In this document: piece after piece, positions 31,033 through 40,800 of the stretch | Position numbering within the stretch: position 1 is the first letter of the stretch | How the letters are laid out: each line of letters starts with the position of its first letter | Origin: JANLSO01 sp031362405 | GTDB taxonomy: Bacteria > Actinomycetota > Thermoleophilia > Miltoncostaeales > Miltoncostaeaceae | Direction: 5' to 3' | Assembly: GCA_031362405.1 (NCBI GenBank) | Contig: JANLSO010000027.1 | Coordinates: 1-43,946 of the forward strand | DNA length: 43,946 bases | Position numbers and translations under genes: made by a program | Notes under the pieces: generated by a model | Database searches by the model: none | What the model was told of the DNA's origin: nothing | Seen by the model: the letters and a program-made list of their open reading frames with translations, nothing else

Positions 31033-31308
31033 GTGCCCGAGTGCACGCACCTCGATCAGATCACGACCATGGACATCCCGGGGCCGATCGCTGGTTGCCA
31101 GGAGTGCCTGAGGATCGGTGGCACGTGGATGCACCTGCGGATGTGTCTGAGCTGCGGGAGGATCGGGTGCTGCAACGACAGCCCGAACCGCCATGCGACG
31201 GCGCATTTCATGGAGACCTCGCATCCCTTGATCCGCTCGGCGGAGCCGGGTGAGGACTGGAGCTGGTGCTTCGTCGATGAGGTCGCGATGGTCATCTCCG
31301 GCTCGTGA
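31033..31308 (+). CDS. UBP-type zinc-finger protein
   Basis: A 91-residue stand-alone zinc finger of the UBP (ubiquitin-hydrolase) type. The ligand pattern is clear: CTHL at the start, GCQECL, MCLSCGRIGCCN, then NRHATAHF and TSHPLI, with FVDEVAMV at the end. In eukaryotes the fold binds free ubiquitin C-termini; bacterial stand-alone copies have no proven role. AAGGAG (31021-31026) is 6 nt before GTG 31033 and 3 nt before GTG 31030, so 31033 is preferred. The stop overlaps the start of the reductase-like gene (GTGA), and the two are surely co-translated. The conserved pairing suggests a redox or protein-protein function. Confidence 0.9.
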   Translation: MPECTHLDQITTMDIPGPIAGCQECLRIGGTWMHLRMCLSCGRIGCCNDSPNRHATAHFMETSHPLIRSAEPGEDWSWCFVDEVAMVISGS

Positions 31309-32567
31309 GCCCGGTCCGCTCGACGGTCGATGTCTTCGGGCATCGGCTCGACCCGACCCATCACGGGCTACGTGATTTCCTCACGCGCACCGCACAGCCG
31401 ATGCGCTGGCACGAGGCCGGCTCGGCCGACTCCGACGCCCTCCTGGCCGAGCACGGAGCGAGCGCCGCCGATCTACCGGTCGTGATCGATGAGGGCACCG
31501 TCATGGCAGGCGTGACGATCGACCAGCTCATCGATCTCTGGCACACGCGCACTCCCCCATCTCGGAGCCACTACGACCTGATCATCGTCGGCGCAGGCCC
31601 TGCGGGCCTGGCGGCAGCGGTGTACGCGGCATCCGACGGGCTGTCGACCCTCGTTCTCGAACGCGACGTCCCCGGTGGCCAGGCCTCCCACACATCGAAG
31701 ATCGAGAACTTCTTCGGCTTTCCCGAGGGAATCGGCGGAGCCGAGCTCGCCCGTCTCGGCGGCCGCCAGGCAGAGGGTTTCGGCGCGGAGGTCCAGTTGA
31801 TGCGCGGGGTCATCGGCCCGGCCCCGGCCCCCGAGGGCGCATTCGGATTCCTTACCCGCGGAGACATCGCCGTCACCTCGGATGTCGCGATCGCCGCGAC
31901 CGGCATGGAGTGGCGCCGGTTGGAAGTCGACGGGGTCGAGGAACTGCTGGGTCGTGGCGTCTACTACGGCGCCGGCAGAAGCGAGGCGGCCCAGTGCATC
32001 AACGAGCCGGTGGTCGTCATCGGGGCGGGCAACTCCGCCGGGCAGGCGGTTCTCGACCTGGCACGCGCGGGTGCCGATGTCGTGATGGTGGTCCGCGGAA
32101 CGGATCTCGCAAAGTCGATGTCTCACTACCTCGTCACGAGGATCCTCGCCTCGGCGCGTATCCAGGTGAGAACGTACTGCGAGGTGGTCGCCGCCCACGC
32201 CGACGGCGAGAGCCTTGGTGCGGTTGACGTCGTGGGCGTCGACGGACTCCGCGAGACGCTGCCCGCCCGGGCTCTCTTCATCTGCATCGGCGGCGAGCCC
32301 CGCACCGAATGGGCCGAGGACAACGGCGTTGCCCGTGACGCCGCGGGCTTTCTGCTCACCGGGCTCGATCTGCTGGAGATGGGAAGGCGCCCGACGGACT
32401 GGCCCCTGCCCCGCGACCCATTCACGTTGGAGACGAGCGTCCCCGGCCTGTTCGCCGCCGGAGACGTCCGCCACGGGTCGACCAAGCGCGTCGCCGGGGC
32501 CGTTGGTGAGGGCGCCATGGCCGTCGCCCTGGCCCATCGACGCCTCGCCGAGCTCGATCGGGGCTGA
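31305..32567 (+). CDS. Thioredoxin-reductase-like flavoprotein without CxxC, glutaredoxin-like N-domain
   Basis: A 420-residue protein. Residues ~1-80 look like a thioredoxin/glutaredoxin-fold domain (FLTRTAQPMRWHEAG, ADLPVVIDEG, TIDQLIDLW) without its CxxC. Residues ~88-415 are thioredoxin-reductase-like: FAD-binding LIIVGAGPAGLAAAVYAAS, GGQASHTSKIENFFGFP, NADPH-binding VVVIGAGNSAGQAVLDLARAG, and VPGLFAAGDVRHGSTKRVAGAVGEG. Where TrxR has its CxxC (C-A-T-C after GVxY) this protein reads GVYYGAGRSEAAQC, so the classical dithiol is lost and thioredoxin reduction is unlikely. The start GTG 31305 overlaps the zinc-finger stop. The two proteins probably work together; the electron acceptor is unknown. 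Confidence 0.87.
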   Translation: MSPVRSTVDVFGHRLDPTHHGLRDFLTRTAQPMRWHEAGSADSDALLAEHGASAADLPVVIDEGTVMAGVTIDQLIDLWHTRTPPSRSHYDLIIVGAGPAGLAAAVYAASDGLSTLVLERDVPGGQASHTSKIENFFGFPEGIGGAELARLGGRQAEGFGAEVQLMRGVIGPAPAPEGAFGFLTRGDIAVTSDVAIAATGMEWRRLEVDGVEELLGRGVYYGAGRSEAAQCINEPVVVIGAGNSAGQAVLDLARAGADVVMVVRGTDLAKSMSHYLVTRILASARIQVRTYCEVVAAHADGESLGAVDVVGVDGLRETLPARALFICIGGEPRTEWAEDNGVARDAAGFLLTGLDLLEMGRRPTDWPLPRDPFTLETSVPGLFAAGDVRHGSTKRVAGAVGEGAMAVALAHRRLAELDRG

Positions 32568-32586
32568 GGGCCACCCGGACACCGCA

Positions 32587-33516
32587 TCAGCGTGGCTGAA
32601 GGCGCGTGATCAGCGCCTGGTTCTCATTCCGGAAGGCGATCTCGTACTGAGGTCGCACCACCGCCTCCACCGGCGTGATCTTCTGATCCTCGCAGGCGAG
32701 ATCGGCACGGACGACCTGCACCTCGAGGCGCTGGACCTCCGCCAGGGACGCCTTGTCGTACGCAACGGACGGGTCGGGCGCAGCGGTGGCGCCTGGCTCG
32801 ACCCCGGGGATCACCGCCCGGAAGCGCTCCAACATGTCGGGGTCGACGTCGTCCGGCGACTCGTAGCGGTAGCCGTCTTGCTGCATACAGGCCCTCCAGC
32901 CCTCTACGGCCGTCACCATCCGCTGATCGGCGAGAATCTGCTCATCGAGTTCGTCGAGCTTGCCCTGCAACGCCGTGAGCGTCTCGGCCCCGCCGAAGAC
33001 CTCCTCGGTCGACTTCTCGGTGCAGCCGCCGAGCTCGGTGAAGTCGCCACTATCGACGGCCTGCGCGAAGGTCAGGCCGGCGTTGTCCCCCCAGAGCGTG
33101 CGATCGTAGGCGGCGCGATCGGCGGCATTCAGGCCCGCGCGGATCCGCTGGTTCGGGTCTGTCTGCTCGCCACCGCGACCGAACAGCGTGCTGATGCCGT
33201 AGCCGAACTGATTGTTGAACTCGTCCTCGCTCAGGCGTGTCGAACCGGTGAGGGCGGCGCGCTGAGCGAGTGGGTCGATCGGGACGTACTCGAAGCCCTG
33301 GGCGGCCATGCACTGTTGGATCGCCGCCTCCACGCGGCTCTGGCGCTCTGCAATGCCTGCGGTATCGAACCCGATTTGATCCTCGACAGAGCCGTCACCG
33401 CGGGCCTCGGTGGCCGTACTGCCATCGCCGCCGCAGGCCGAGATCGCGAGCGTTGATGATGCAATCGCCATCAGAAGACTCCAGCGGCCCAACCGTCGGA
33501 TAGGTGCAGGATTCAT
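32587..33516 (-). CDS. Lipoprotein with duplicated CM-x3-GF/Y-x-Y motif
   Basis: A 309-residue predicted lipoprotein: positively charged start, hydrophobic core and lipobox ISAC (SLLMAIASSTLAISAC), then an acidic Gly/Ser lead. It carries an internal duplication: AAIQQCMAAQGFEYVP near the N-terminus and EGWRACMQQDGYRYESP in the middle; further Cys in GGCTEKS and ADLACEDQ suggest disulphides. Lipoproteins with this repeat often lie beside MacB-like ABC transporters in actinobacteria; function is unknown to me. ATG 33516 follows a GAGAGAG purine stretch. It is the last gene of the efflux operon, 23 bases after the permease stop, and converges on the reductase-like gene with 19 bases between stops. 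Confidence 0.8.
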   Translation of the reverse strand: MNPAPIRRLGRWSLLMAIASSTLAISACGGDGSTATEARGDGSVEDQIGFDTAGIAERQSRVEAAIQQCMAAQGFEYVPIDPLAQRAALTGSTRLSEDEFNNQFGYGISTLFGRGGEQTDPNQRIRAGLNAADRAAYDRTLWGDNAGLTFAQAVDSGDFTELGGCTEKSTEEVFGGAETLTALQGKLDELDEQILADQRMVTAVEGWRACMQQDGYRYESPDDVDPDMLERFRAVIPGVEPGATAAPDPSVAYDKASLAEVQRLEVQVVRADLACEDQKITPVEAVVRPQYEIAFRNENQALITRLQPR

Positions 33517-33539
33517 GGTTCTCTCTCTTTCGCGGTTTG

Positions 33540-34805
33540 TCAGGTTCCCGCCCGCAGGGCTTCGACCGGCTGTAGCGAGGCGGCACGCAGAGCCGGGTAG
33601 GTGCCGGAAATGAGACCGACAAGACCGCCCACCAGCGGCGCAAACAGCGCAACCAAGGGGTCGAGAACGGGCGTCCACGTGCGGCTCGCGGCGACGGCGA
33701 CGATGACGAGAACGCCGAGGCTGGCACCGATGATCCCGCCGAGGACACCCATCGCCGTGCTTTCGACGAGGAACTGACCGGCGATGTGGCGGCGGCCGGC
33801 ACCGAGCGCGCGGCGCAGGCCGATCTCACCGGTTCGCTCGAGGACCGACACCAGGGTCACGTTGGCGATGCCGAGTGCCCCAACGAGCAGCGAGACCGCT
33901 CCTAAAAGCAGGAAAAGCGCGTTGAGGTCGTTCTCGACCTTGCCGCGCAGCTTCTCAGGGCTCGGCGGGGCGGCGACTCGCAGCAGGTTCGGACTGTCGG
34001 GGTTCAAGGCCACAGGTGCCTCGGCGACCACCGCATCGACCGCGCCGATCACGGTTTCGATCTGGGCGGCAGCGGGCGCGACCAGCCCGAACTCGCGCCG
34101 AGCCGTGCCCTCGGGGATAATCGCCGACCCGAGGAGCGACGGCTGGCGATCGACGGTCTGCAGGAGCCCGATGACGAGGTAGAGCCGGTCTCCGACGAAC
34201 ACACCGGGCTGCTGATCGACACGCGTCAGTCCGAGCCGGGCTGCGGCCGTCGGCCCCAGCACCATCACCCGGTCGGCACGGCGGGAATGCCCGCCGTCGG
34301 GAAGACGCCCCGCGGCGACCTCCGCCCGCACGGCGCGCCACAGACCCGGCGAGGCGGCCTTGATCGGTAGCTGCACATCGGTCTGGCCGAGGGGGTCGTT
34401 CACCGGCACCGAGTGAATGAGCGCGCCACCGACATCGACATCCGACAGCGTGCCCGCCGCGGCGACCCCGTTCAGGCGCGTCAACCGCTGCTCGGCGTCC
34501 CACGGGATGACGGTTGTCGCCCGACCAGCGCCGCGGGCCGCAGGCGTGACCACGACATCGGTCGCCGAGACCTCGTCGAAACGGCCGACGATCTGGCTGC
34601 CCGCCGTTTCCGACAGCCCGAGGGTGGCGACCAGCGCCGCCACGCCCACCACGGTGCCGAGCACCGTGAGCGCCACGCGGGCGGGGCGGGCCAGTAGCCC
34701 GGCGGCCGACTCGACCAGCAGGTCGCGTACCGAGAACCGGGAGACCGGCGCCTGGGGGCGGTCTGCGCTGGGCCGACGGCGTATCCGGATCGAGGGGCGC
34801 CTCAT
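33540..34805 (-). CDS. MacB-like ABC transporter permease
   Basis: A 421-residue FtsX/MacB-type permease. The first TM (~45-65: ALTVLGTVVGVAALVATLGL) is followed by a MacB_PCD-like periplasmic domain (~70-290), then three TMs (LFLLLGAVSLLVGALGIANV; GVLGGIIGASLGVLVIVAVA; LVALFAPLVGGLVGLISGTYPA). The coupling segment SVLERTGEIGLRRALGAGRRHI is diagnostic, as is the closing ALRAASLQPVEALR. Such permeases do not move substrate through a channel but transmit ATP-driven motion to the adaptor and extracytoplasmic domain. ATG 34805 overlaps the ATPase stop (ATGA). Together with the ATPase and the HlyD-like adaptor it forms a MacAB-type unit, probably exporting or extracting a lipid, peptide or drug. 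Confidence 0.93.
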   Translation of the reverse strand: MRRPSIRIRRRPSADRPQAPVSRFSVRDLLVESAAGLLARPARVALTVLGTVVGVAALVATLGLSETAGSQIVGRFDEVSATDVVVTPAARGAGRATTVIPWDAEQRLTRLNGVAAAGTLSDVDVGGALIHSVPVNDPLGQTDVQLPIKAASPGLWRAVRAEVAAGRLPDGGHSRRADRVMVLGPTAAARLGLTRVDQQPGVFVGDRLYLVIGLLQTVDRQPSLLGSAIIPEGTARREFGLVAPAAAQIETVIGAVDAVVAEAPVALNPDSPNLLRVAAPPSPEKLRGKVENDLNALFLLLGAVSLLVGALGIANVTLVSVLERTGEIGLRRALGAGRRHIAGQFLVESTAMGVLGGIIGASLGVLVIVAVAASRTWTPVLDPLVALFAPLVGGLVGLISGTYPALRAASLQPVEALRAGT

Positions 34806-35536
34806 CGGGTCGTCTCCGTGAGCCGGCCATCGACGATCCGCACCTCGCGCTGGGCCCGCGCGGCAACGCTCTCGTCGTGGGTAACGACCACGAGGGTGAG
34901 CCCGTCCTCGCCGAGGTCCTCGAACAACCGCAACACCGATGCGGTGTTGGCCGAGTCGAGGTTGCCCGTCGGCTCGTCGCAGAGGAGAAAGCTGGGCGGC
35001 CCCATCAATGCCCTGGCGATGGCCACGCGCTGCCGTTGGCCGCCAGACAGGCGCGTCGGCAGGAAGTCGGCGCGGTCGGCCAGGCCCACGCGCTCGAGCG
35101 CGGCAAGGGCCCGCTCACGCCGTCCGGCACGTGAGACGCCGAGATACACCTCGGCGAGCATCACGTTGTCGACCGCGCTGCGATGCGACAGAAGATGAAA
35201 GGTCTGAAAGACGAAACCGATCCGCTGCCCACGCAGGGCGGCTCGCTCACGATCGCTCAAGGCGGCGACGTCGATCCCGTCGATCAAATACGTGCCGCTG
35301 GTCTGCTGATCGAGGCACCCCAGCACGTTGAGCAGCGTCGACTTACCCGAGCCCGAAGGCCCGACGACGGCGACGAAGTCACCGCGGTTGATCACCAGGT
35401 CGACGTCACGCAGCGCGGGCACCGGCGGGACGCTGTCGTAGGTGAGCCCAAGCCCCTTCAGCTCGACGACGGGCTCACGCAGCATCCAGCGCGGGCGCCG
35501 CAGGCTCTCGGTCACCGCCTCGGTCACCGTGTTCAT
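34802..35536 (-). CDS. MacB/LolD-type ABC transporter ATPase
   Basis: A 244-residue ATPase with all motifs in place: Walker A GPSGSGKST, Q-loop GFVFQTFHLL, signature LSGGQRQRVAIARAL, Walker B LLCDEPTGNLDS, H-loop VVTHDE. The FQTFHLLSHRSAVDNV stretch and the GNLDS form are typical of the LolD/MacB class. A short N-terminal extension (~20 residues, TEAVTESLRRPRWMLREP) precedes the first strand. ATG 35536 overlaps the adaptor stop by one base (TGATG), and the stop overlaps the permease start, so adaptor, ATPase and permease are translationally chained. The long frame open upstream is the adaptor gene read out of frame. Confidence 0.95.
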   Translation of the reverse strand: MNTVTEAVTESLRRPRWMLREPVVELKGLGLTYDSVPPVPALRDVDLVINRGDFVAVVGPSGSGKSTLLNVLGCLDQQTSGTYLIDGIDVAALSDRERAALRGQRIGFVFQTFHLLSHRSAVDNVMLAEVYLGVSRAGRRERALAALERVGLADRADFLPTRLSGGQRQRVAIARALMGPPSFLLCDEPTGNLDSANTASVLRLFEDLGEDGLTLVVVTHDESVAARAQREVRIVDGRLTETTR

Positions 35537-37841
35537 CACGGTGCCGGCGTGGTGGTCGAGGGGGCCGTCCCTGTTACGGGCGCCGTGACCGCAGAAGGAG
35601 CGGTGCCGCTCGCCGGCGCGGTTCCCGTGCCCGGGGTGGGCGGGGTCGTCCCACCCGCACCGGGTGCCGTGGTGCCTCCCGGCAGGGCCCCCGGCGAGAT
35701 GCTCCCCTTCACCCCGACGACGACGAGGTCCCCGACCTCCAGCGCCCCGGCTCGTGACGGCCGTACCTCGACCAGACCGTTCGCGGCAAGGCCCGGTACC
35801 ACCGGCACATACTCGCTCCTCGACCCGCGGTCTACCTGAACGCGAGGGCGACCATCGGCGCCGACGGTGACCGCGCTCAGCGGCACGGCGAGCACTTTGC
35901 CCTTCGTGCTCTCGACCTTGATCGTAAGTCGCACCGACGCTCCGACCAGCTTCGCCGGTGCCTGCGACGGGGTGACTTCGAAGTACACGCGGGTCGGGTC
36001 GACGCGGTCGGTCCCCGGCCGGTCGGCAATGCGGCTCACCCGCCCCTGAACGGTGATCCGAAGGTCTTGCTCTTCGATCACGACCGGCGCCCCGAGCCGG
36101 ACGAGCTTCGCGTCGTTGATCGACAGCGACGAGTCGGCGGCCAGCTCGGAGTTGCTGACGGTCATCGCCCGGCCGGCCCCGGTGTCTCCACGCTTCAGCC
36201 GTACCGAGTCGACCCGTAGCGGCAGCGTCGGGAAGAACAGGAGCTCGTCCGCGGGAACCTGGATGGCGGCCTTCGCCGCCACGCGGTTGGCCTCGGCGTT
36301 GACGCGAGCGAGGTCCAACTGTGTCGCGGCGACGATCTCGTTCTGCAGCGCCGTGTCGTCGGGTGAGGACAGGATCGTGACCCGCGCCTGCGCCAACCCT
36401 GCCAGGCGCGCCGCGTTGGCACGCGCCCGCGTCGCGCGGCGCAGCTCGGCCCGTGCCTGGGTGACGTCCCTGCGGGCGGCACGGGCGTCGGTGCGGACCT
36501 GCGCAACCGCCGACCGCGCGGAGGCCTCGGCGGCGACAAGAGCCGACCGCGACGCGACGATGTCCTCGTTGGCCGCCGCGATGTTGCCGGTCGCTTGAGA
36601 CAGTGCCGACTGCGCCGACTGAACCTCGACCGATCGGGTGTCGGGCGGTGGCTGGTCGACGCGTCGCTGCGCCTCTGCCCGCGCTGACTCGGCCGCGGTG
36701 AACGCCGACTGCTTGCCGGCGAGCTCCGATTGCGCCAGCGCCACGTCGGCCTCGGCGCGACTGATGGCGGCGGGCGTCCCGCCGCCTGAGCCTCGGCAAG
36801 CGCGGCCTGCGTCGCGGTGAGGTTGGCCGTCGCGGCGTCGGCCCCCTGCCGCGCGAGCTCGACCTCTTGGATTGCACGGGTAACCGCATCGCGCAGCGCC
36901 TGCAGCTCGGCGGCGCGCGTCTCGGGCCCGAGTGCCTCGGTGCGCTTCTGCGCTTCGGCCTGGGCGGCGGTGGCGCTGTTGAGGGCAGCCAACTTGGTCG
37001 CCAGATCGGCCCGCGCGGTCGCAACGTCGCGGGCGTTGGTCGTGGTGCCGAGGGCGACCGCAGCCGCGGCGCGTGCGGCGGCATCGCGCGTCGTACCCGT
37101 ACGCGTGCGCGCCGTGGCGACGTCGAGGTCTGCCGCGGCGACCGCCTCCGCCGCGGCCACAGCGTCGAGACGGGCCTGGTTGACCTCCGCCGCCGTGGCC
37201 CCGCGCTGCGCAATCGCCAGGGCCATTCGGGCCTGCAGGTTGGCGTCACGGGCCGTCGCGACGTTCGCCTGGGCGACCCGCAGCTGCTCGCTCTGGGCAT
37301 CGGTCGCACCGAATGGCGTCCATCCCTTCTTTCGGTACCACGCGGAGACCGCGACGGCGGTGGCACTGTCGTAGGTGCCGTCCACGGCGCCCGGGGCGAA
37401 TCCCGCGCGTGCGAGCCCCTGCTCGAGCTGGCGAACATCAGGGCCGCTCGCGCCGGAGCCGATGTCCCGGTGCATCGGCTGCGCCCCCTGCAGCACGAAC
37501 ACGGGCCGACCGGACATCGACATGGCAAGGGCTCCCTCGCTGAGCCGGGCACCCCGCCGGGGCGGCTGGGTGACGATGTCGCCGCCCGTCTTCAGGGTGG
37601 ATGACGCAAGAGCGACCGGTCGCGGGGCGCCATAGCGAACGGTGCCCCGCACGATGACCTCGGTGGCGAGCGTCCGCCGCTCGACCGGCACGGTGATCAG
37701 GGAATCGTCGGGGGCGGCGGTGTCCGCGGCCACCTGGGCGGGAGAGCGGATCTGGGAGCCGATCACCCAGGCGGCCAGGGCGAGCACGATGGCTCCGGCG
37801 AGGCCGACGATCAGCGCTGTGCGATGCGGAATCGAACTCAC
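35536..37841 (-). pseudogene. HlyD/MacA-like adaptor with peptidoglycan-binding domain, frameshifted
   Basis: Two overlapping frames together make one membrane-fusion protein. The first part (from GTG 37841) has a TM at ~10-28, a PG_binding_1-like domain (SGASGPDVRQLEQGLARAGF, VDGTYDSATAVAVSAWYR) and an Ala-rich coiled coil, until it goes out of frame near AEAQAAG. The second part resumes with AISRAEADVALAQSEL, finishes the coiled coil and has the beta-barrel (VVIEEQDLRITVQGRVSRI) and a Pro/Thr/Ala tail with GTAP repeats. One extra C in the CCC at 36778-36780 would join them as AEAQAAGTPAAISRAEADVA and give a 768-residue protein. Either a real mutation or a sequencing error; the intact ends favour error or a recent event. 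It bridges the ABC unit to the envelope. Confidence 0.85.
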
Positions 37842-37889
37842 AGCCGAGGCCCGCCGGAGTGCGAGGTCACGGGCGCACGCGCCACGGCA

Positions 37890-40800
37890 TTATTCCTCGC
37901 CGTAGCGCAGATAGACGCTCGGCACGACAAACAGGTTCAGCAGGGTCGAGGTAACGAGCCCGCCGAGGATCACGATCGCCATGGGGTATTCGATTTCGGC
38001 ACCGGGGATCTCCCCGGAGATCACCAATGGGACGAGGGCAAGGCCGGTGGCCAGGGCGGTCATGAGAATCGGGGCGAGCCGCTCCCGCGCACCGCGTAGT
38101 ACCAGCTCGGCGCCAAAGGGCATCCCCTCTTCGCGCTGCAGGTGCTGGTAGTGGTTGATCAGGAGGATCCCGTTGCGGGCGGCGATGCCGAAGACGGTAA
38201 AGAATCCGACCAGTGAGCCCAGGGAGATGATCCCCCCGGTCCAGGCGGCGGCGAGAACCCCGCCAACCAGGGCGAACGGCAGGGTCAGGAACGACAGGCC
38301 CGCGAGCTTCGTGCGGCCGAAGGAGGCCTGGAGCATCAGGAAGATGCCGATGGCGGCCCCGACGCCCAGCAGGGTCATGCGCCTCACCGCGGTCTTGCGC
38401 TCTTCATACTCGCCCAGGACCGACGTGTGGTAGCCGACCGGCAGGTCGACGGCGGCGAGCGTCCGATCGACATCGGCGGCGACGGCGCCCAGACTGCGCC
38501 CATCCGGGCTGAGGCTCACGTCGATGCTGCGCGAGTTGTCTTCGCGGGAGATCGCGTTGGGGGTCGGCTCGACCGTGACGTCAGCCACCGCCTTCAGCGG
38601 AATATGGCCGCCGGTGGACGTGTCGAGTGAGAGGTTCCGGATCGCCGTGACGCTGGAGCGGTACCTCGGAAGGCTCCACACCATGATGTCGTAGACCTTG
38701 CCGTCTCGGTGGATGTCGCTCACCTCATCGCCCGAGACGATCGTCGCCGCGGCTCGGCGGATGTCCCCGGGTTTCAGGCCGTACCGCGCGGCGTCGTCCA
38801 GGCGGGGTGTCACCGAGATGTGCGGCAACTCGACCTGCAGGTCGGTGTGCAGATCCTTGATGTCCGGAATCTTCGCGAGCGCCGCCTCGACCTCCTTTGC
38901 CCGGGCGCGCAGACCGCGGACATCGGGGCCGAAGACCCGTACGACGATCGCGTTGCTCGATCCCGCGACGACCTCTTTGATCCGTTCCCCGAGGTAGGTC
39001 TGCACGTCGCGGCGCAGGCCGGGGTACCCTTCGACGGCCGCCTCGACGGCGTTGCGGGTCGTGTCGTAATCGACGTTCGGATCGATGCTGATCCAGTTCT
39101 CACTGAAGTTGACGCCGTAGACCTCGTCGCCCTCGATCGCGCGCCCGATGTGAGAGCCAAAGTTCCGGACTCCGGGGATGGCCCGCAGCTCACGGCTGGC
39201 TTGGATCCCGATCCGGACGTTCTCCGCGTGCGAGGTCCCGGGCTTGGTGACCCAGTGCATGAGGAAGTCTCGCTCTTTGAACTCGGGAAGCAGCGACTGC
39301 CCGAGGAACGGCACCACGCCGAGCCCGGCGACGATGGTGAGCGCGGTGGCGGCGAGGGCCGGCCGTGGCCTGCGGATGATCGCGGCCAGGGCCCTGCCGT
39401 AGATCCCCTGCAGCCACCGCGTGAGCGGTGGATCGCGACGCTCGAGCGGAACGTTGCGCAGCAGGATCAGGCTGAGCGCCGGGGTGACCGTGATCGCCAC
39501 AAGCATCGAGGCGAGCACGGCAAGGCCGTACGCCAGCACGAGTGGCTTGAAGAAGGCGCCCGACAGCCCGGTCAGGAAAAAGATCGGAAGGACGGCGAGA
39601 ACGATGATCAGCGTCGCGTAGACCATCGCGTTTCGCACCTCGAGCGAGGCGGAGAGGATCACGCGGGCGGTCGATACATCGTCGGCGGTGCCCGCGCGCC
39701 GGTGTTCGCGCAACCTGCGCACGACGTTCTCGATGTCGATGATCGAGTCGTCGACGACGACGCCCACGGCGATCACGAACCCGGCCAGCACCATCGTGTT
39801 GATGGTCTCCCCCATGGCCCGCAGCACCAGCCCGGCCGCCATCAGCGAGAGCGGGATCGAGACGAGGCTGATCAGCGCCGCGCGCCATTCGAATAGGAAA
39901 GCTCCGAGCACGACCACCACCAGCAAGGAGCCGATCAGCATGGCCTTTGCGAGGTTGTCGATCGACAGCTCGATGAACGTGGCCGGCCGAAAGATCGTGC
40001 TGTCGACCTCGATGCCCTTCAGCCCCGGGCGCATTTCGTCAAGAGCGTCCTCGACGCCGCGGGTCACATCCAGGGTGTTGCCCCACGGCAGCTTCTCGAC
40101 GATCAGCATCAGGCCCTGGCGACTGTTGATGACCGCGTCGCCGATGAGCGGTTGGTGGTCGTAGACGACCCGGCCGAGATCGCCGAGCAGCAGGGGCGTG
40201 CCGTCGGCCTTCTTATGATCGTTCACGGCGATCGCGGCCAGCCCCTGGGGTCCGATCCCCCCGAGGACGTGATCGATCGGGAGCCGCTGGCTGGGGGTTT
40301 CGATGAAGCCGCCAACCCGGGTCTTCGCGGCGGTCGTGTAGCGCAGAAGGCCGAACTCCAGTGCCTCCGACGCGACCGTCGATGCCTCCTCCAGGGTCAC
40401 ACCATGTTTGCGCAGCAGCTTTGGATCGGTCTGGACCTGGATCTGCTTGAAGCGATTCCCCCAGATGACGACGTTGGCCACCCCCGGCACCCGCAGAAGA
40501 CGCCACCGGATCTTCCAGTAGGTGATCATCGACAGGTCGTTGAGGGAGTAGACGTCGGACGTCAGTCCGATCTTCAGCGCACGGCTCGTCGCCGAGAGAG
40601 GCGGAAGCGTCCAGGGCAGGCCGGCCGCCTGCGGCAGGGTCGGTACCGCGGCGGCAACGCGCTCGTTCACGAACTGGCGCGCCTGCACGGGGTCGGTGCC
40701 CTGGGCGAAAATCAGCTTGATCGACGAGAGCCCGGGAACCGACTTCGAGCGCAGCGTCTCCACCCCGGGCGTGCTGTTGAGCGACTGCTCGAGCGGAACC

